64,000 nucleotides of DNA from Coriaria nepalensis (Eukaryota > Streptophyta > Magnoliopsida > Cucurbitales > Coriariaceae), in assembly GCA_027186245.1 (NCBI GenBank), contig CP114498.1, positions 8,425,001-8,489,000 on the forward strand, in the 5' to 3' direction. Every line of letters begins with the position of its first letter. Within the stretch, counting starts at the first letter, position 1. The translations under genes were made by a program, and so were the position numbers. The notes below the pieces were generated by a model that did not search any database, had not been told where the DNA came from, and worked only from the letters and a program-made list of their open reading frames with translations. Below, one piece after another: positions 24,801 to 35,101 of this stretch.

Positions 24801-26004
24801 AACCAGCCTTTCCAATAACCCCGCCGATTTTTCCAGCTGAGCACAAAATTTTCATAGAAAATTCAGCTGAAGGTTCACTACCGTGTCTAGGAGGGCTGTG
24901 GAAACTATCAGGACCAAATCTAGAAGGCGGACTTCCAAAATCTCCCATCCAAGGCATTGATGGCAAATCATGGGAACTGCTCTCCCGATGAGGCCATTTT
25001 GGGCTTTCAGAAAGTATATGAGGCATAGGTCCTCCAGGTGGGTGAAATCCTTGACCCCTAAAAGGCATAGGCTGACTCAAAGGAGGTTTGTCTTTCCGTG
25101 GATTCTGATGCAATAGAGTCGAAACCTCATAAAGTGCTCTCCTAGCCACATCTGGTTTTCCAGATATCTGCAGAAACCTTCCAAAATTACAGTTTTCCAG
25201 GAGTAAACAAGAATGATACAACAACTTTTGAAATAAATTTTCACGGTCAATTATGAAGTATAAACAAGCAAGCAAAACCGCACAAGCATCCAAATATACA
25301 CACAACCAGTTATTGCTGTTCCCAAAAATTCAGTTTCATGTGAGAGGAAGTGAGGGGTTCCATAAAGAAAACATTACCTGTACCAATTCATCAGTGGCCA
25401 TAGAACAAGAAGGAAGTTGTTCTGGAGGAAGAACTCGAACATTTGCACCAGTCTCACTTCTCAGTCTTTGAATGACATCGCCACGTTTGCCGAGAAGACA
25501 TCCCACATTATTGTTTGGCACTAGAAGTCGAGCAGTGACAGCATTGTTGTCATTATCATTCTCTAATGTCATTCCACCAAAAAGGTCTTCCTTTACAATT
25601 CTATCATGGACTTTCAGAATAGCATCTTGGGCAGCACAGTGAGGCTGCAATGGATCCTCTCCATTCTCCTCAGCTAAATTTTCATTAGTATTTTGCATAC
25701 TTGAAATTTTGGTTGGAGAACTATAGATAATAATAACTCTTTCATCTGAGCCAGGAACTGAATCAGCAACTGTAATCTTAGCTTGTGTCTCTTCTCTCAA
25801 TGATCTGATTATGCTACCACCTTTGCCAATAACACCACCAATTTTTCGAGAAGGGCAGAGTATTCGATAGACAGTATCAGCAGGCTGAGAATTATCAGAT
25901 GATTCTTCGTGGCTTAGGTTATTCCATTTTCCCTGTTTAGTGGTCCCCGCTTTCTTAAATTGAGAATTGGGCCGTTTAAAAAAATTTCTTCTATTCCCAT
26001 CCAT
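12823..26004 (-). CDS. Multi-KH-domain RNA-binding protein, RCF3/HOS5(SHI1)-like
   Basis: Proteins of this group bind RNA in the nucleus and affect splicing, capping and microRNA processing of stress-responsive transcripts. Seven exons: 26004-25378, 25167-24700, 24550-24305, 24219-24001, 23914-23859, 23758-23674 and 13110-12823, total 1989 nt (662 residues), near the family length of about 650. KH1 (from about residue 46) has [19 protein letters not shown]2 has [16 protein letters not shown]3 has [16 protein letters not shown]4 has [15 protein letters not shown] fifth KH is degenerate, split between the last two exons, and lacks the GxxG loop. The tail is rich in Tyr, Ser, Gln and Asn. The 56-nt fifth exon is inferred from phase: without it exon 6 is out of frame. 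The last intron (13111-23673, 10.6 kb) contains two nested retrotransposons. No coding lesion was seen, so the gene looks functional if that intron is removed. Confidence 0.88.
13186..13504 (+). repeat. Gypsy 5' LTR (319 bp)
   Basis: Starts TGTTAGACC and ends CCTATCA. I read the copy at 23350-23668 along its whole length and saw no difference. Confidence 0.93.
13508..13519 (+). promoter_or_regulatory. Gypsy primer-binding site (initiator Met-tRNA)
   Basis: TGGTATCAGAGC, complementary to the 3' end of plant initiator Met-tRNA, three bases after the 5' LTR. Confidence 0.9.
14177..14406 (+). repeat. Copia 5' LTR (230 bp)
   Basis: Begins TGTAGAATAATG and ends AAATTCACA. A TATATAAAGG near 14335-14345 is a plausible TATA box of the element. 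No difference from the 3' LTR was seen. Confidence 0.93.
14407..14419 (+). promoter_or_regulatory. Copia primer-binding site (initiator Met-tRNA)
   Basis: TGGTATCAGAGCC directly abuts the 5' LTR. Confidence 0.9.
14454..18980 (+). pseudogene. Copia gag-pol polyprotein frame with two in-frame stops
   Basis: One reading frame runs from ATG 14454 to TGA 18980, interrupted only by TAG at 15234-15236 and TGA at 17478-17480, with no frameshift. Features in order: gag of the UBN2/Retrotran_gag type ([13 protein letters not shown] near 14605), a CCHC knuckle [14 protein letters not shown] just after the first stop, aspartic protease [13 protein letters not shown] (about 15585), the GAG-pre-integrase segment [10 protein letters not shown], integrase core with [15 protein letters not shown] and [13 protein letters not shown], the second stop just before RT, RT with [10 protein letters not shown] (about 18025), and RNase H with [18 protein letters not shown] (about 18515). 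The second stop falls where copia elements usually have Trp. The element is therefore probably non-autonomous. Confidence 0.9.
18979..18987 (+). promoter_or_regulatory. Copia polypurine tract
   Basis: GAGGGGGAG immediately before the 3' LTR, overlapping the last bases of the pol stop codon. Confidence 0.85.
18988..19217 (+). repeat. Copia 3' LTR (230 bp)
   Basis: Same length and, on reading, same sequence as 14177-14406; followed by the target-site copy gggtg. Confidence 0.93.
23350..23668 (+). repeat. Gypsy 3' LTR (319 bp)
   Basis: Same as 13186-13504 on reading. Its first 49 bases also encode the end of the gypsy polyprotein, and its last bases abut the KH gene splice donor. Confidence 0.93.
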
Positions 26005-27695
26005 CCCTCCAGTAGGAGAAAACTAAGCCAAACTTAACCAGAGCTAAATTGACGCCTGAGAAAACAAGTTTATTCAATTATGGTAAATCCAACTCAGATT
26101 CATCTAAGCTTTCTAGGTAGCTGTAAATATTTATCTGGTGACCATTATCCGGACTCAAATGAAAATAAGCATATTCTCAATAGCAATCATGGCATCACAA
26201 AACTCAAACATGTTCTCTATAATGCGCTACAAAACTTTCATTAATCCTACCATTGAGATATAGGGCAGAACATATATAGTAGCTAAACAGTGCACGAGCT
26301 AAAATGCATATAAAGCATTGTCATGAAGCTAGCTTTAAGCTGTGAATGAAAGGAGATAAATCATCATACTTATATCTGTCATTTTAATCAGGAAATGATC
26401 AAAATCTTCAAATTCGCCTATTTCTATTTAAACTTAAAGACATCTAACTCATAAGCTTAAGGCTTCCCCGTCATTAGCTCTCAATCGAAAGGCACATGAA
26501 GAATACAGATTATCACTTTTCTCCAAACAAGAAAAATAAGGAATTGGAGTAAATTAGGGTTTCTATGAAAGCGAAAGAGAAAAAAATGAACTTGCCGGAG
26601 ATAGAGGAAGTAGATGCGAGAAAAACATCGAATGGAGGACGAGAAAGAGAGTTCAATGAGTGGTGCGATTTGCAATTGGAGTTCAAAAATGGTTGGATGG
26701 AGCTCGCAGTTGCAGAGAATGGAGAGGAAGGGAATAATTGGGTGCAGAATAGGGCTATCCTGCAACGAGCAAGACGAAACTCTGCTTCTTTTTCCCTGGT
26801 TTCTCTGTTACTCATTTTTTGCATGTTTACTTCAAAAACGAAATTTAAATGGGCTTTTGGCCCACATCGATCATTTGGGTCAACTGCTGATTATCTCTCG
26901 GCCAAGCCCAGAAGAAAATCTATGATTTGACAAAGTAAGCACATTCGATAGGATTCTCGGAAATAAATAATAATGAGAATAAATAATTTTATTATCTTTA
27001 TTTTAATTTTATATAAAATAAATAAGAAAAAAAAAAGATATATAGTATTAATGTTTAAGTTTGTTATTAAAATTTTTTAATATTTTTAATATTATAATAG
27101 AATTAAAAATAAATAAATATAAATATATATATATATTTTGTTAAATAAATGATTAAATTTATTCTCGTTAAAAATATATTTAAAAATAAATAAATAATAT
27201 TTTCTACTTTATATATTTTTATTTTATTTTCACCCGTAATTTAATATATAAAAATATATAAATAAATATATAGTATAGATAGAAATAGAGAGTACTATCA
27301 TCCTCTCTCACATGAATTCGATACATTATATATTCTTTCTTGTTGGTATTAGGAATAGGCCTATTTTAGGAGTAACCAGTCGTATTCATGTGCTTATGCA
27401 AATGTGTGACACACTCCATAATAATTAAATTCCACTTATTATATGTTAAAAAAATATTAAATTAAGAAAAAACTTAGGTAATTTCTCCCTGTTAGTTAAT
27501 GTACTAGATTTCTGTATTCACTATATTCCACTCCAATTTTGTACACCTACCCCTTCAGATCACAAAGGGTCAAAGAAACAAATACAACAAAAACAAAATA
27601 AGCAAAGGATCAAGATCTCTCTTTGTAAAAGCAAAGCCGATCTCAGCCGTCAAAACTATGCCAAATTTTTTTTTTTTCCCTTTTTTTTCATAATT
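26005..27695. other. KH-gene upstream region, then AT-rich intergenic DNA
   Basis: From 26005 to about 26830 lies the probable leader of the KH gene, including a telo-box-like TTAGGGTTT near 26554. The open frames 26565-26930 on both strands are probably leader shadows. From 26940 to 27480 the DNA is very AT-rich and featureless; 27480-27695 is the 3' flank of the LBD gene. Confidence 0.5.
26850..26910 (-). promoter_or_regulatory. Site II (TGGGCY) cluster, probable KH-gene promoter
   Basis: Three TGGGCY-type motifs occur in 61 bases: TGGGCT at 26850, GGCCCA at 26859 and AGCCCA at 26905. Such clusters, bound by TCP factors, are common upstream of plant housekeeping and RNA-processing genes. 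With the telo-box downstream this fits a broadly expressed minus-strand gene. Confidence 0.5.
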
Positions 27696-28523
27696 TTATT
27701 GGGACTGGCCACAAGCCCGTAAATCCAAGCTCAGTTCCATCTTACACGAGCCATTCTCATTAGAAGTGGAGGTCTGAATCCTTCTCTTCTTCATGGGAGT
27801 CGCGTGATGGTCACATGATACGGGTTCCAACCCTAACGTCAGCTCAAGAGCCAAGCCACTTTCTTCAACAAGCTTCAGAACCGGCTCCGGCCGAAATAAA
27901 CCCGAACTGGTCGTCTCCGTCGAAATCATGCTCTCGCTCAATTCCTTACTCTCGTTCTCAACATTTGGCGCGTCGGACTGTTGGCTCAGCTCGTCGGCGT
28001 AGAACGCAGGGTCCGAGTCTTCGACTATAGCAGCCGCCTTCTTATCCTTCTTGACCCGGCACCGTGTCTTGATGACTCGGTGGGGGGAATCGCTCGTCTC
28101 AGCCGAGTTCTCGTCCTTGTTATAAACATGGCGAATATCGTACCCTTTTAGCAACGGTCCATGATCGGTCGCCGCCGCTTCAGCGGTCATCGGCGTGATC
28201 GGATCCCCTTTAAGCACCGCCTCGACCGCCTCTTGGCAGAGCTGCCAACTGCCGGACCACAACAATCCAACTGATCCGAAAATCGGGTTTAGTATCCGGC
28301 CGCAAGCCTCGTATAGCAAGGATCTAAAAATGGCGGGCCGGAGATGTTGTGGGCCGGAGTTGAGGAGGTTGATGAGCCCGGCCCGGCCAAAGAACTTGGC
28401 GAGAAAAACGGTGGCGTTTGCTTGGGATTCAGGGCTTTTGATCCACTGCAAACAGGGTCTTATGCTGCAGTTTTCACTACAGCCTTTGCGTAGGACGCGG
28501 CAGCCATTACAACTCATACGCAT
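27696..28523 (-). CDS. LOB domain-containing protein, class II (LBD41/LBD40-like)
   Basis: LBD proteins are plant-specific transcription factors; class II members respond to nitrogen, anthocyanin or hypoxia signals. The 275-residue product starts [15 protein letters not shown], giving the C block CX2CX6CX3C (Cys 5, 8, 15, 19). The conserved GAS-like region follows ([32 protein letters not shown]), and the class I Leu zipper is absent, as expected for class II. The C-terminal half is acidic and variable, with LELTLGL near 230 and MELSLDL near 265, both LxLxL (EAR-like) repression motifs. A basic KKRR patch near 246-250 could be a nuclear signal. The frame is open throughout with no intron needed. 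A TA-rich stretch about 130-155 bases upstream may supply a TATA function. Confidence 0.93.
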   Translation of the reverse strand: MRMSCNGCRVLRKGCSENCSIRPCLQWIKSPESQANATVFLAKFFGRAGLINLLNSGPQHLRPAIFRSLLYEACGRILNPIFGSVGLLWSGSWQLCQEAVEAVLKGDPITPMTAEAAATDHGPLLKGYDIRHVYNKDENSAETSDSPHRVIKTRCRVKKDKKAAAIVEDSDPAFYADELSQQSDAPNVENESKELSESMISTETTSSGLFRPEPVLKLVEESGLALELTLGLEPVSCDHHATPMKKRRIQTSTSNENGSCKMELSLDLRACGQSQ

Positions 28524-28652
28524 TTATAAGGGTCTGTTTGTTTAGGGAGGAATCGAAAGAAGAGAAAATGGAGATTCCGCTCTGAAAACGGTGAGAGGGA
28601 AAGTATTGAGATGGAGATGGGTTCCTTCTGGAGGAGGAGGAGAAGAAGTGAG

Positions 28653-28678
28653 TATATATATATATATATATATATATA
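28653..28678. repeat. (TA)n microsatellite upstream of the LBD gene
   Basis: Thirteen TA dinucleotides in a row. Its position makes length changes potentially relevant to the LBD promoter. Confidence 0.85.
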
Positions 28679-28852
28679 GCTTGAGGCCTTAGAGTCAAGG
28701 CTAAAGGAACCCGTCTCTTCTGTGGTTTTGTTTTTTTCCTTTTCCTTTTTCTTTTTTTTATTTTGTTTTTCCCGTCTTTTGGAATTTAATCTCTGGGTTC
28801 GATGTTTGAATCTATTACGGCAATCAAATTGCAATAAAAATAAAAAAAAACA

Positions 28853-28959
28853 ATATGCTGGATTGTGTGTACCATTCTCAGTTGAAGCGCGTTGTACGCA
28901 CCTTCTTATCCTTATCAGTTGCGTAGGAGTATTACTGGCCCGTACACAATCCAGCATAT
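28853..28959. repeat. Inverted repeat / small MITE-like hairpin
   Basis: The left arm from 28853 and the right arm ending at 28959 pair over 16 contiguous bases (ATATGCTGGATTGTGT), then a 2-base bulge and two to four more pairs. The loop is about 70 bases and contains weaker internal complementarity (GTTGTACGCA and TGCGTA). No clear target-site duplication was found, so a MITE is only one reading; a structured RNA is another. Confidence 0.5.
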
Positions 28960-29413
28960 CTACACTGTTTTCATGTCGATTTTCACTATTTGAGAAAACT
29001 TACTGTTTTTCGCTTATTCATTAAAATATATAATCATTTGATGTGTGATGGACGGTTAAGATTTATAATAAACATAGTCGGTATAAGATTTTTTAGGCAT
29101 AAAAAATAAAAATAAAAATAAAAATAAAAATAAAATAGATTAAAAAATAATTAGAAGATTGTAGATGGTGCCAAAAGGAAATAATTAAAATTTGTGGAAA
29201 CCACATATTTTGATATATAGACTGATTTTAAATAACATTTTAAAATTAAAAATTAAAATAAAAAACATATGGACTATTAAAGTACATGTACAAGCATTCA
29301 CGTTATCTTTCTTTAAAAAAAAAGTTCGACTTGAAGAATTTCTATGTAAATGAGTTAGGAGGTTCCAATTTGTAGGGTATAACAGTAATTTAGCAAAGTC
29401 ACTGATCGGTGGC

Positions 29414-29975
29414 CACGTGGAAGAGGAAAATAGAGGTCGTGACATGCAAATGAGTCCAAAAAAGAAAAAAGAGCGGCGCGTGGCAATCCATTTCAGGTGT
29501 CAGGGTGTGGCCGACTCGCCACATAGCATGGCTTGGGAACTGGGGACCGCTTCCACCTGGTTTTTGGAGGGAAACAAGAACTAGATAAGTTAAAAAAAGT
29601 AAAAACAAAAAAACAAAATAGATCCTGGTTTCCGGGAAGTCACAGCGGTTTCAAAAACCGGGATTAGGGGTGAAACCAGGAAGGTTTCTGGTTTTGGTCT
29701 ATGACTGTGGGCGCGCTGCATGGCCCCACCGGCCAAAGGTTTTGGACGCCGATCCCTCCTCTGTCTTTCTCTTACTATTTTTCACGTTTATCTTATAAGT
29801 TACAAGACAGGATTATCCTGTCTATATTTAATTATTATTAAATATTTTATTCTGTTTAATCAAATCAGTGGAATGTGAACCCACGTGAAGTAAACAGGGA
29901 GGGAATGTGCCATGCAAATTGAGTCCAAACTCCAAGGTTTATAAAAAGTAGGAGGTAGCGCGTGCTCACCACGTG
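29414..29975. promoter_or_regulatory. G-box (CACGTG) cluster upstream of LBD
   Basis: Three perfect palindromic CACGTG motifs lie at 29414-29419, 29882-29887 and 29970-29975, about 0.9-1.5 kb upstream of the LBD start codon. G-boxes bind bZIP and bHLH factors in light, ABA and hypoxia responses. Function here is inferred from motif density only. Confidence 0.35.
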
Positions 29976-30693
29976 ATTTGACTGTACTCTCCACGTTTCT
30001 AGGAATTTACATGCCAAATAAGCAAATACCACTTTGAGGAAAACAAGGGGCGGTCCACTTTTCTATTTTTTGTCCCATCTTTTAAATCTAGGTACTGATC
30101 GCTTCTCAACGAGGAATCAAATGGCAGTTTTTTTTTTTTTTTTTTGCCCCAATGATCAGATGGCAGTTTAGAGAAACTAACTTCAAAGGTTAGCTATTGA
30201 ACATTTCCATTGACTTATTAACTGTTTAACCTAACTTATGTTAGACTATTAAACTTAACTATATATAATTTATGAGCATAAATTGAATTTATTTAATTAA
30301 TAATATATACCCAAAAACACACGTGAAAGTTAGCTTTGAAAGAGAATCGAATGGGCAATAAAGAGGGCCAAAAAAAAAAAAAAAAATTTGTTTCAAGTAA
30401 TGCAAGTTGATGTTTCTTCTATATGCCTAAAAGAGACCACAACATTTAAAAAATGATAATCTCTCCTCTAATCTTAATCCTTATCTATATGTACCCAAGA
30501 TTCATGCATTTTGTAGGTACACATGCACTATTCCTTGCGCTTAGTTTGACTTTGCTACCAATATTACAGCTCATGCCACCCTCACAACTTGGAACAGGAA
30601 ACTATATATTGTTTTGATTATGGTCCCAACCACATAATTAATTGGAAATATTTTTAAAAGAGTGATTAATTAAAGTAAAATACTTTTGATGGA

Positions 30694-30738
30694 TCTAATC
30701 TAATCTAATCTAATCTAATCTAATCTAATCTAATCTAA
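30694..30738. repeat. (TCTAA)9 pentanucleotide tandem repeat
   Basis: Nine uninterrupted TCTAA units. Confidence 0.92.
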
Positions 30739-31742
30739 TGAAATGAAACGAAACGAAGGAGAAAGAGGCAGAAGGAGGGAAAGAGGTAGGAAGTGTGCCA
30801 TCCATCATGCAGCAAGGGGCACGAGAGCGCGTGGCGACAACATTCTAGATGGACGCGAGTGACTGTGTGGGGGCTGGTTTCCGTGGCAAATCGTCACCTT
30901 CGAGTCAGCTCCTGGTTTCTGGGAGGGGCCTCTTTTTTATTATTATTATTATTGTTTTGTAATAAAATAAAAAACCGTGTCTGGTTTCCGGTTTTGTTTG
31001 AGACCGGGGGCGCTTATTAGACGTCACTGCCCTTTATATTATTGGATTATTAATCTAGGTCACTCCGAAATTATAATTAGAATCAACATTGCTGTCGTTG
31101 TAACGTATGGATTTAGCATGGGTGGGTAGGCACTTTCAGTGTTTCATTTGGTACAATATTTAGATAAATAAAAACATAATATTTTAATTGAATTTTTAAA
31201 TTCATTTAAAATTTTATGAACTCAAATTAAAAATTCGATGATTTTTTTTACATAAATGGGATATAGATAATATACTTACTATTTGACTTGCTTGTAAGTT
31301 TGATTTATGTAATGTCTAACCCTCAAGCTTATGATTCCTAAAGCTTTGTAAAGCCTATGAGGTTAATATTGTTCTCAATTTTGCCTTCCGATGAAGTAAA
31401 ATATAAAAATAAATTAATATAATGCAATATTCACCTTTACTTCTCACCCATTTGTCTCTTTATTTATTTTTTCCTCTTTTTTCTAAATAAAAAAAATAAT
31501 AAATATAAAAAGAGGGAGAGAGAGATGCTTAATCATCATAGATGGGCTGTTTAGTACATTATGAACCCAATACCAAAAAAACACAAGATGATATGAGTAT
31601 TCATGATGAACAAACATGCAAAACTAAAGAATAGGACGTACTCCAGAAGGGAAATAAGTCCAGAATGGTGGAATAAAACGAGCAAAGATCTTTCAACCAT
31701 GTCCATTCCACTTCGGATGAGATAGGATCAATAAGCTTCTTC

Positions 31743-31874
31743 TACGTGGCAGTAGCTATAGCTACCATTGTCATGGTCAATAGCCATAACCGATAAGATA
31801 ACATGCATGAAACTCTCCAAGCCCGCTCACCATTAGATATTGCCCCGTATCCCCATTTCTCCTCTTATATATAG
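31743..31874 (+). promoter_or_regulatory. Light-responsive type RbcS promoter elements and TATA box
   Basis: A G-box-like TACGTGGC at 31743-31750, an I-box GATAAGATA at 31792-31800 and a TATATATA box near 31866-31873 precede the RbcS start codon in the order and spacing typical of RbcS promoters. The motifs look preserved although the downstream gene is damaged. Confidence 0.6.
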
Positions 31875-31923
31875 CAATTGAAACTAGCAAAGAATTAGAG
31901 TCAACAAGAAGGAGGAAAAGAAA

Positions 31924-34900
31924 ATGGCATCCGCTATGATTTCTACTGCCTCGGTTGCCACCATGAGCCGTTCCACCCCGGCTGAAGCCATCATGGTTGC
32001 ACCATTCACCGACCTTAAGTCCAATGCTGCTTTTCCGGTTACCCGGAAGTCCAGCGCTGACCTTAGCTGCCTCCCTAGTAATGGTGGAGGAGTGAAATGC
32101 ATGCAGATTTAGACATTACCATTGTTATATCTTTAATCCTAATTCTATATCCAATTCTTTATTCAAGATTTCCGAATTATATTTTATGTCAAAAACATAA
32201 AACAAAAAACATAAAAGGAAAGGAAATCAAAAACACTGAATTATAATGATTCACCATGAGAAGATACTCCACTTTGAAGTCTAACAATTTATTAGATTCT
32301 TATCATTATATCAGTCGATTACAACCCTCAATATAATGATTCACACCCTCACATACAATCAATGACAAGACCTATCAATATATCGAACCCTAATAATTTC
32401 AAAATAATCGAACAATACATTTACCAAAAGAATCTTACTTCTCGTATCATTCGAAACACCTAGAAATTATCTCATATCGAACGATATACACAAAATATAG
32501 ATCAAGCAGTGAGGAATCATGAAAGAAGGAAAAACTGAGAGAACAAGAAAGCTGCACGAATATTAAAACCCTAATCGCCTCTTTGTATATTGGAAGAAGA
32601 AAGAATATATAGCTTAAGTGATCTTAGGGTAAAAGGGTAGTATGGGTTCAAGTAGTGGTTAAATAGGCCTTCTTAGTGGGCTTTGGACTTCAACCATATT
32701 AAATCTAACAAATCTCCGCCTTTAAAGTTCAAACCCTTTCACTAGCAAAGATACTTTTCCCAACTTAAATTTTGTTATTTCTTTCTCATTGCCATAGTGC
32801 ATACAGACCCAAAAACTAGAAATGTCTTCATTGCTCCGTGGGTGTGGAAATTCACCCAATATGCAACAAGTCCAGACAGTGTTGGGACTTGTTGTGGCAA
32901 CCACCTTAGTACCTACGCCAGATAGATTTTTCTCAATTGGAATTTTGGAAATCCTTAATATTTCATAAGCTAGCTAATATCTTACAAAATGATACTTAAT
33001 ATCCATATATTTAGTTCGTTCATGATGAACATGATATTTACTTAAGTGGATAGCACTCTGGCTATCTAAATTAATGGTGCAAGGTCCACTTAGCATTATG
33101 ATTTCCCTTAGAATACTCCGAATCCATATTGCCTCTTTTAACACATCTATGAGGAGATACTCGGCTTCTGTTGAAGATAGTACAATAAGGGGTTGCAACT
33201 GGGTTTTCTAGCTAACACAATTTCTCCCAAGTAGAAACTGAAGTGAGGTAGTGGATTTCCTTGAATCCCGATCACCTACAAAGTCAGAGTCTTATTCTCA
33301 AACGGTTGAGATTGATTCTTGAGTGATCCATGTGCGAGTGATCTACGATTGATTATCATGCCACATCGCTAATCTTCATTACACTTTATATTTTTGAGTA
33401 AAATAACTTCTAGCTCCTATTTGAATGATTTTCGGTCGATTGAAATTATTTATTATTCGATTAAAACTAACATTTGACATGATCACATTAATTACTTTAT
33501 ATTAATTAGTCGGCTTAATTATTACTAATTGACTTATATTTATTTCAAGTTTTTAACCAATCATATTTCGCCACGTGTGCGAAAAATTCTAGCATCAGTA
33601 AGGATGGAAGGGTTCGCATCTTCTTTTCCCAGATCTTTAAGCCAAGTTTCCCATCATATTGTGGGATTTCCATGCACACAGAACTTACTGCACTCATAGT
33701 GTTTATTTTAAGGATAACTCACTCACAACTAGGGTTTTTGTTTCGCACAGGCATAAGTGAATAGAGTCACAACACAAAATTATGTACTATAAAGAAAAAA
33801 AATAGATTAAACCCTAAAGCAGATCTAGAACATAAACAAACACGCAGAAAATAGAGTAAGTAAATTTTTTCAAATCTTGAAAAACAATAGTTTCAAGAAA
33901 ATAGTGCAAAACTTTTCTAGAATTTGGTAACACACAAAATTAATCAGATATAATATCACACAATCAAATATAATCGTAAGAACCAATTAGCTCTGATATC
34001 ACTTTTATATCTTTAACCCTAATTTTATGTTTAATTAGTTATTCAGTCCAATTCTTTGTTAAAGATTTCCAGATTATATTCTATGTCAAAAAGAGAAAAC
34101 ATAAAAGGAAAGAAAATAAAAAACACATAATTATAATAGTTCACCATAAAGGGCTACTGCATTTTGAGATCCGACAGATTTGTTGGATCTCTATTCACTA
34201 TACCAACCGATTACAACTCTCAATATAATAATTCACACTCTCGCATACAATCAATGACCATATATATCAATATATCAAACCGTAACAATTTCAACATAAT
34301 TGAACAATTCATTTACCAAAAGCACTTACTTCTCATATCATTTGAAACACCCATAAATTATATCATATCGAACGATATACACAAAACATAGAACAAGTGG
34401 TGAAGAATCATCAAAGAATGAAAAATTGAGAGAACAATATTCGAAGAAGAAAGAATAGATAGCTTAAGTGGTCTAAAGATAAAAGGGTAGTATGCATTAA
34501 ATCCGGTTTTGGGCCTTTAGCCCAGAGTTGCCACATTTCTCTCGATGGGGTTTGGGCTTCAACCATATTAAACCCAACAATTATTTTAGCTTCCATGCTT
34601 TTATCCTACATTACATATAATGTTACTTTCATAGTCAACGATTTCTTATACGTAAACAAAAAAATTATTCTGGTGTGGCCTCCACTTGGATTGAAGAAGT
34701 TTGAGACACTTTCATACCTTCCGCCACTATCTATCGACTCACTGGCTAAGGAAATTGACTACCTTATTGCCAAGGGATGGGTTCCTTGTTTGGAGTTCGA
34801 ACTGGAGGTACTTTGACTACAAACTGAATTTAATTAGTTTCTAACTGACATTTCAAACGGTAATTAACACAAATGCACCATTCAATCCACCTCAACAAAT

Positions 34901-35101
34901 GTGTCTAACTTAAGACTTTGAAATGTTTTGAAACTGTAGCACTGGTTCGTGTACCGTGAGAACAACAGGTCGCAGGTTTTGAAGGAGCTAGACGAGGCCA
35001 AGAAGGCTTATCCCAGTGCCTTTATCAGTATCATTGGCTTTGACAATGTGCGGCAAGTCCAGTGCATCAGTTTCATTGCCTACCAGCCTCCTGGCTTCTA
35101 A
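31924..35101 (+). pseudogene. Damaged RuBisCO small subunit (RbcS) gene copy
   Basis: RbcS encodes the nuclear-encoded small subunit of chloroplast RuBisCO. Exon 1 (31924-32106) encodes the transit peptide and ends CMQ, the usual intron 1 site; exon 2 (34673-34807) starts [20 protein letters not shown]; exon 3 (34940-35101) ends [12 protein letters not shown]. Three lesions are visible. The intron 1 donor reads CAG|ATTTAG instead of GT, so unspliced reading stops one codon later. The base pair before exon 2 is TG, not AG. Exon 3 lacks in frame about 23 residues between YRENNRS and QVLKELDE, a block that includes the nearly invariant YYDGRYWTMWKLPMFG. Intron 1 is 2.6 kb because of a copia remnant. 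A functional product seems very unlikely. Confidence 0.85.
32123..34579 (-). mobile_element. Deleted Ty1/copia remnant inside RbcS intron 1
   Basis: Two diverged, same-direction copies of a sequence of about 580 bp (32123-32710 and 34003-34579) flank about 1.3 kb. On the minus strand they start TGTT; the left one ends in CA, while the right one ends in AAA, having lost its terminal CA. On that strand a TGATATCAGAGC primer-binding-like site lies beside the right copy and a purine tract AAAGGCGGAGATT beside the left, so the right copy is the 5' LTR. Inside, 33198-32974 encodes a copia RNase H end (SSTEAEYLLIDVLKEAIWIRS, LDSQSAIHLSKYHVHHERTKYMDIKYHF). Gag, protease, integrase and most of RT are missing. 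Many differences between the LTRs mark it as old. No clear target-site duplication was seen. Confidence 0.82.

Larger units (their letters stand above)
28960..31740. other. Long intergenic region between LBD and the RbcS copy
   Basis: No gene is supported. The region holds AT-rich tracts, poly-T and poly-A runs near 30129-30144 and 30370-30387, three perfect G-boxes, repeated CTGGTTTC-type words and a TCTAA pentamer array. The open frame 30793-31020 spans a GC-richer stretch but has no recognisable domain. Confidence 0.5.

Noticed and set aside
26565..26930. 121-codon plus-strand frame opposite the KH gene 5' end
   Set aside because: It overlaps the KH leader and promoter on the other strand; charged low-complexity composition and no homologue recalled.
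30793..31020. 75-codon frame in a GC-richer island
   Set aside because: No domain, ends in a simple repeat, and no promoter or splice context.
34595..34816. Starting a separate RbcS-like gene at 34595
   Set aside because: The frame only begins upstream by chance; the conserved part starts at the family's exon 2 boundary and belongs with exon 1 at 31924.
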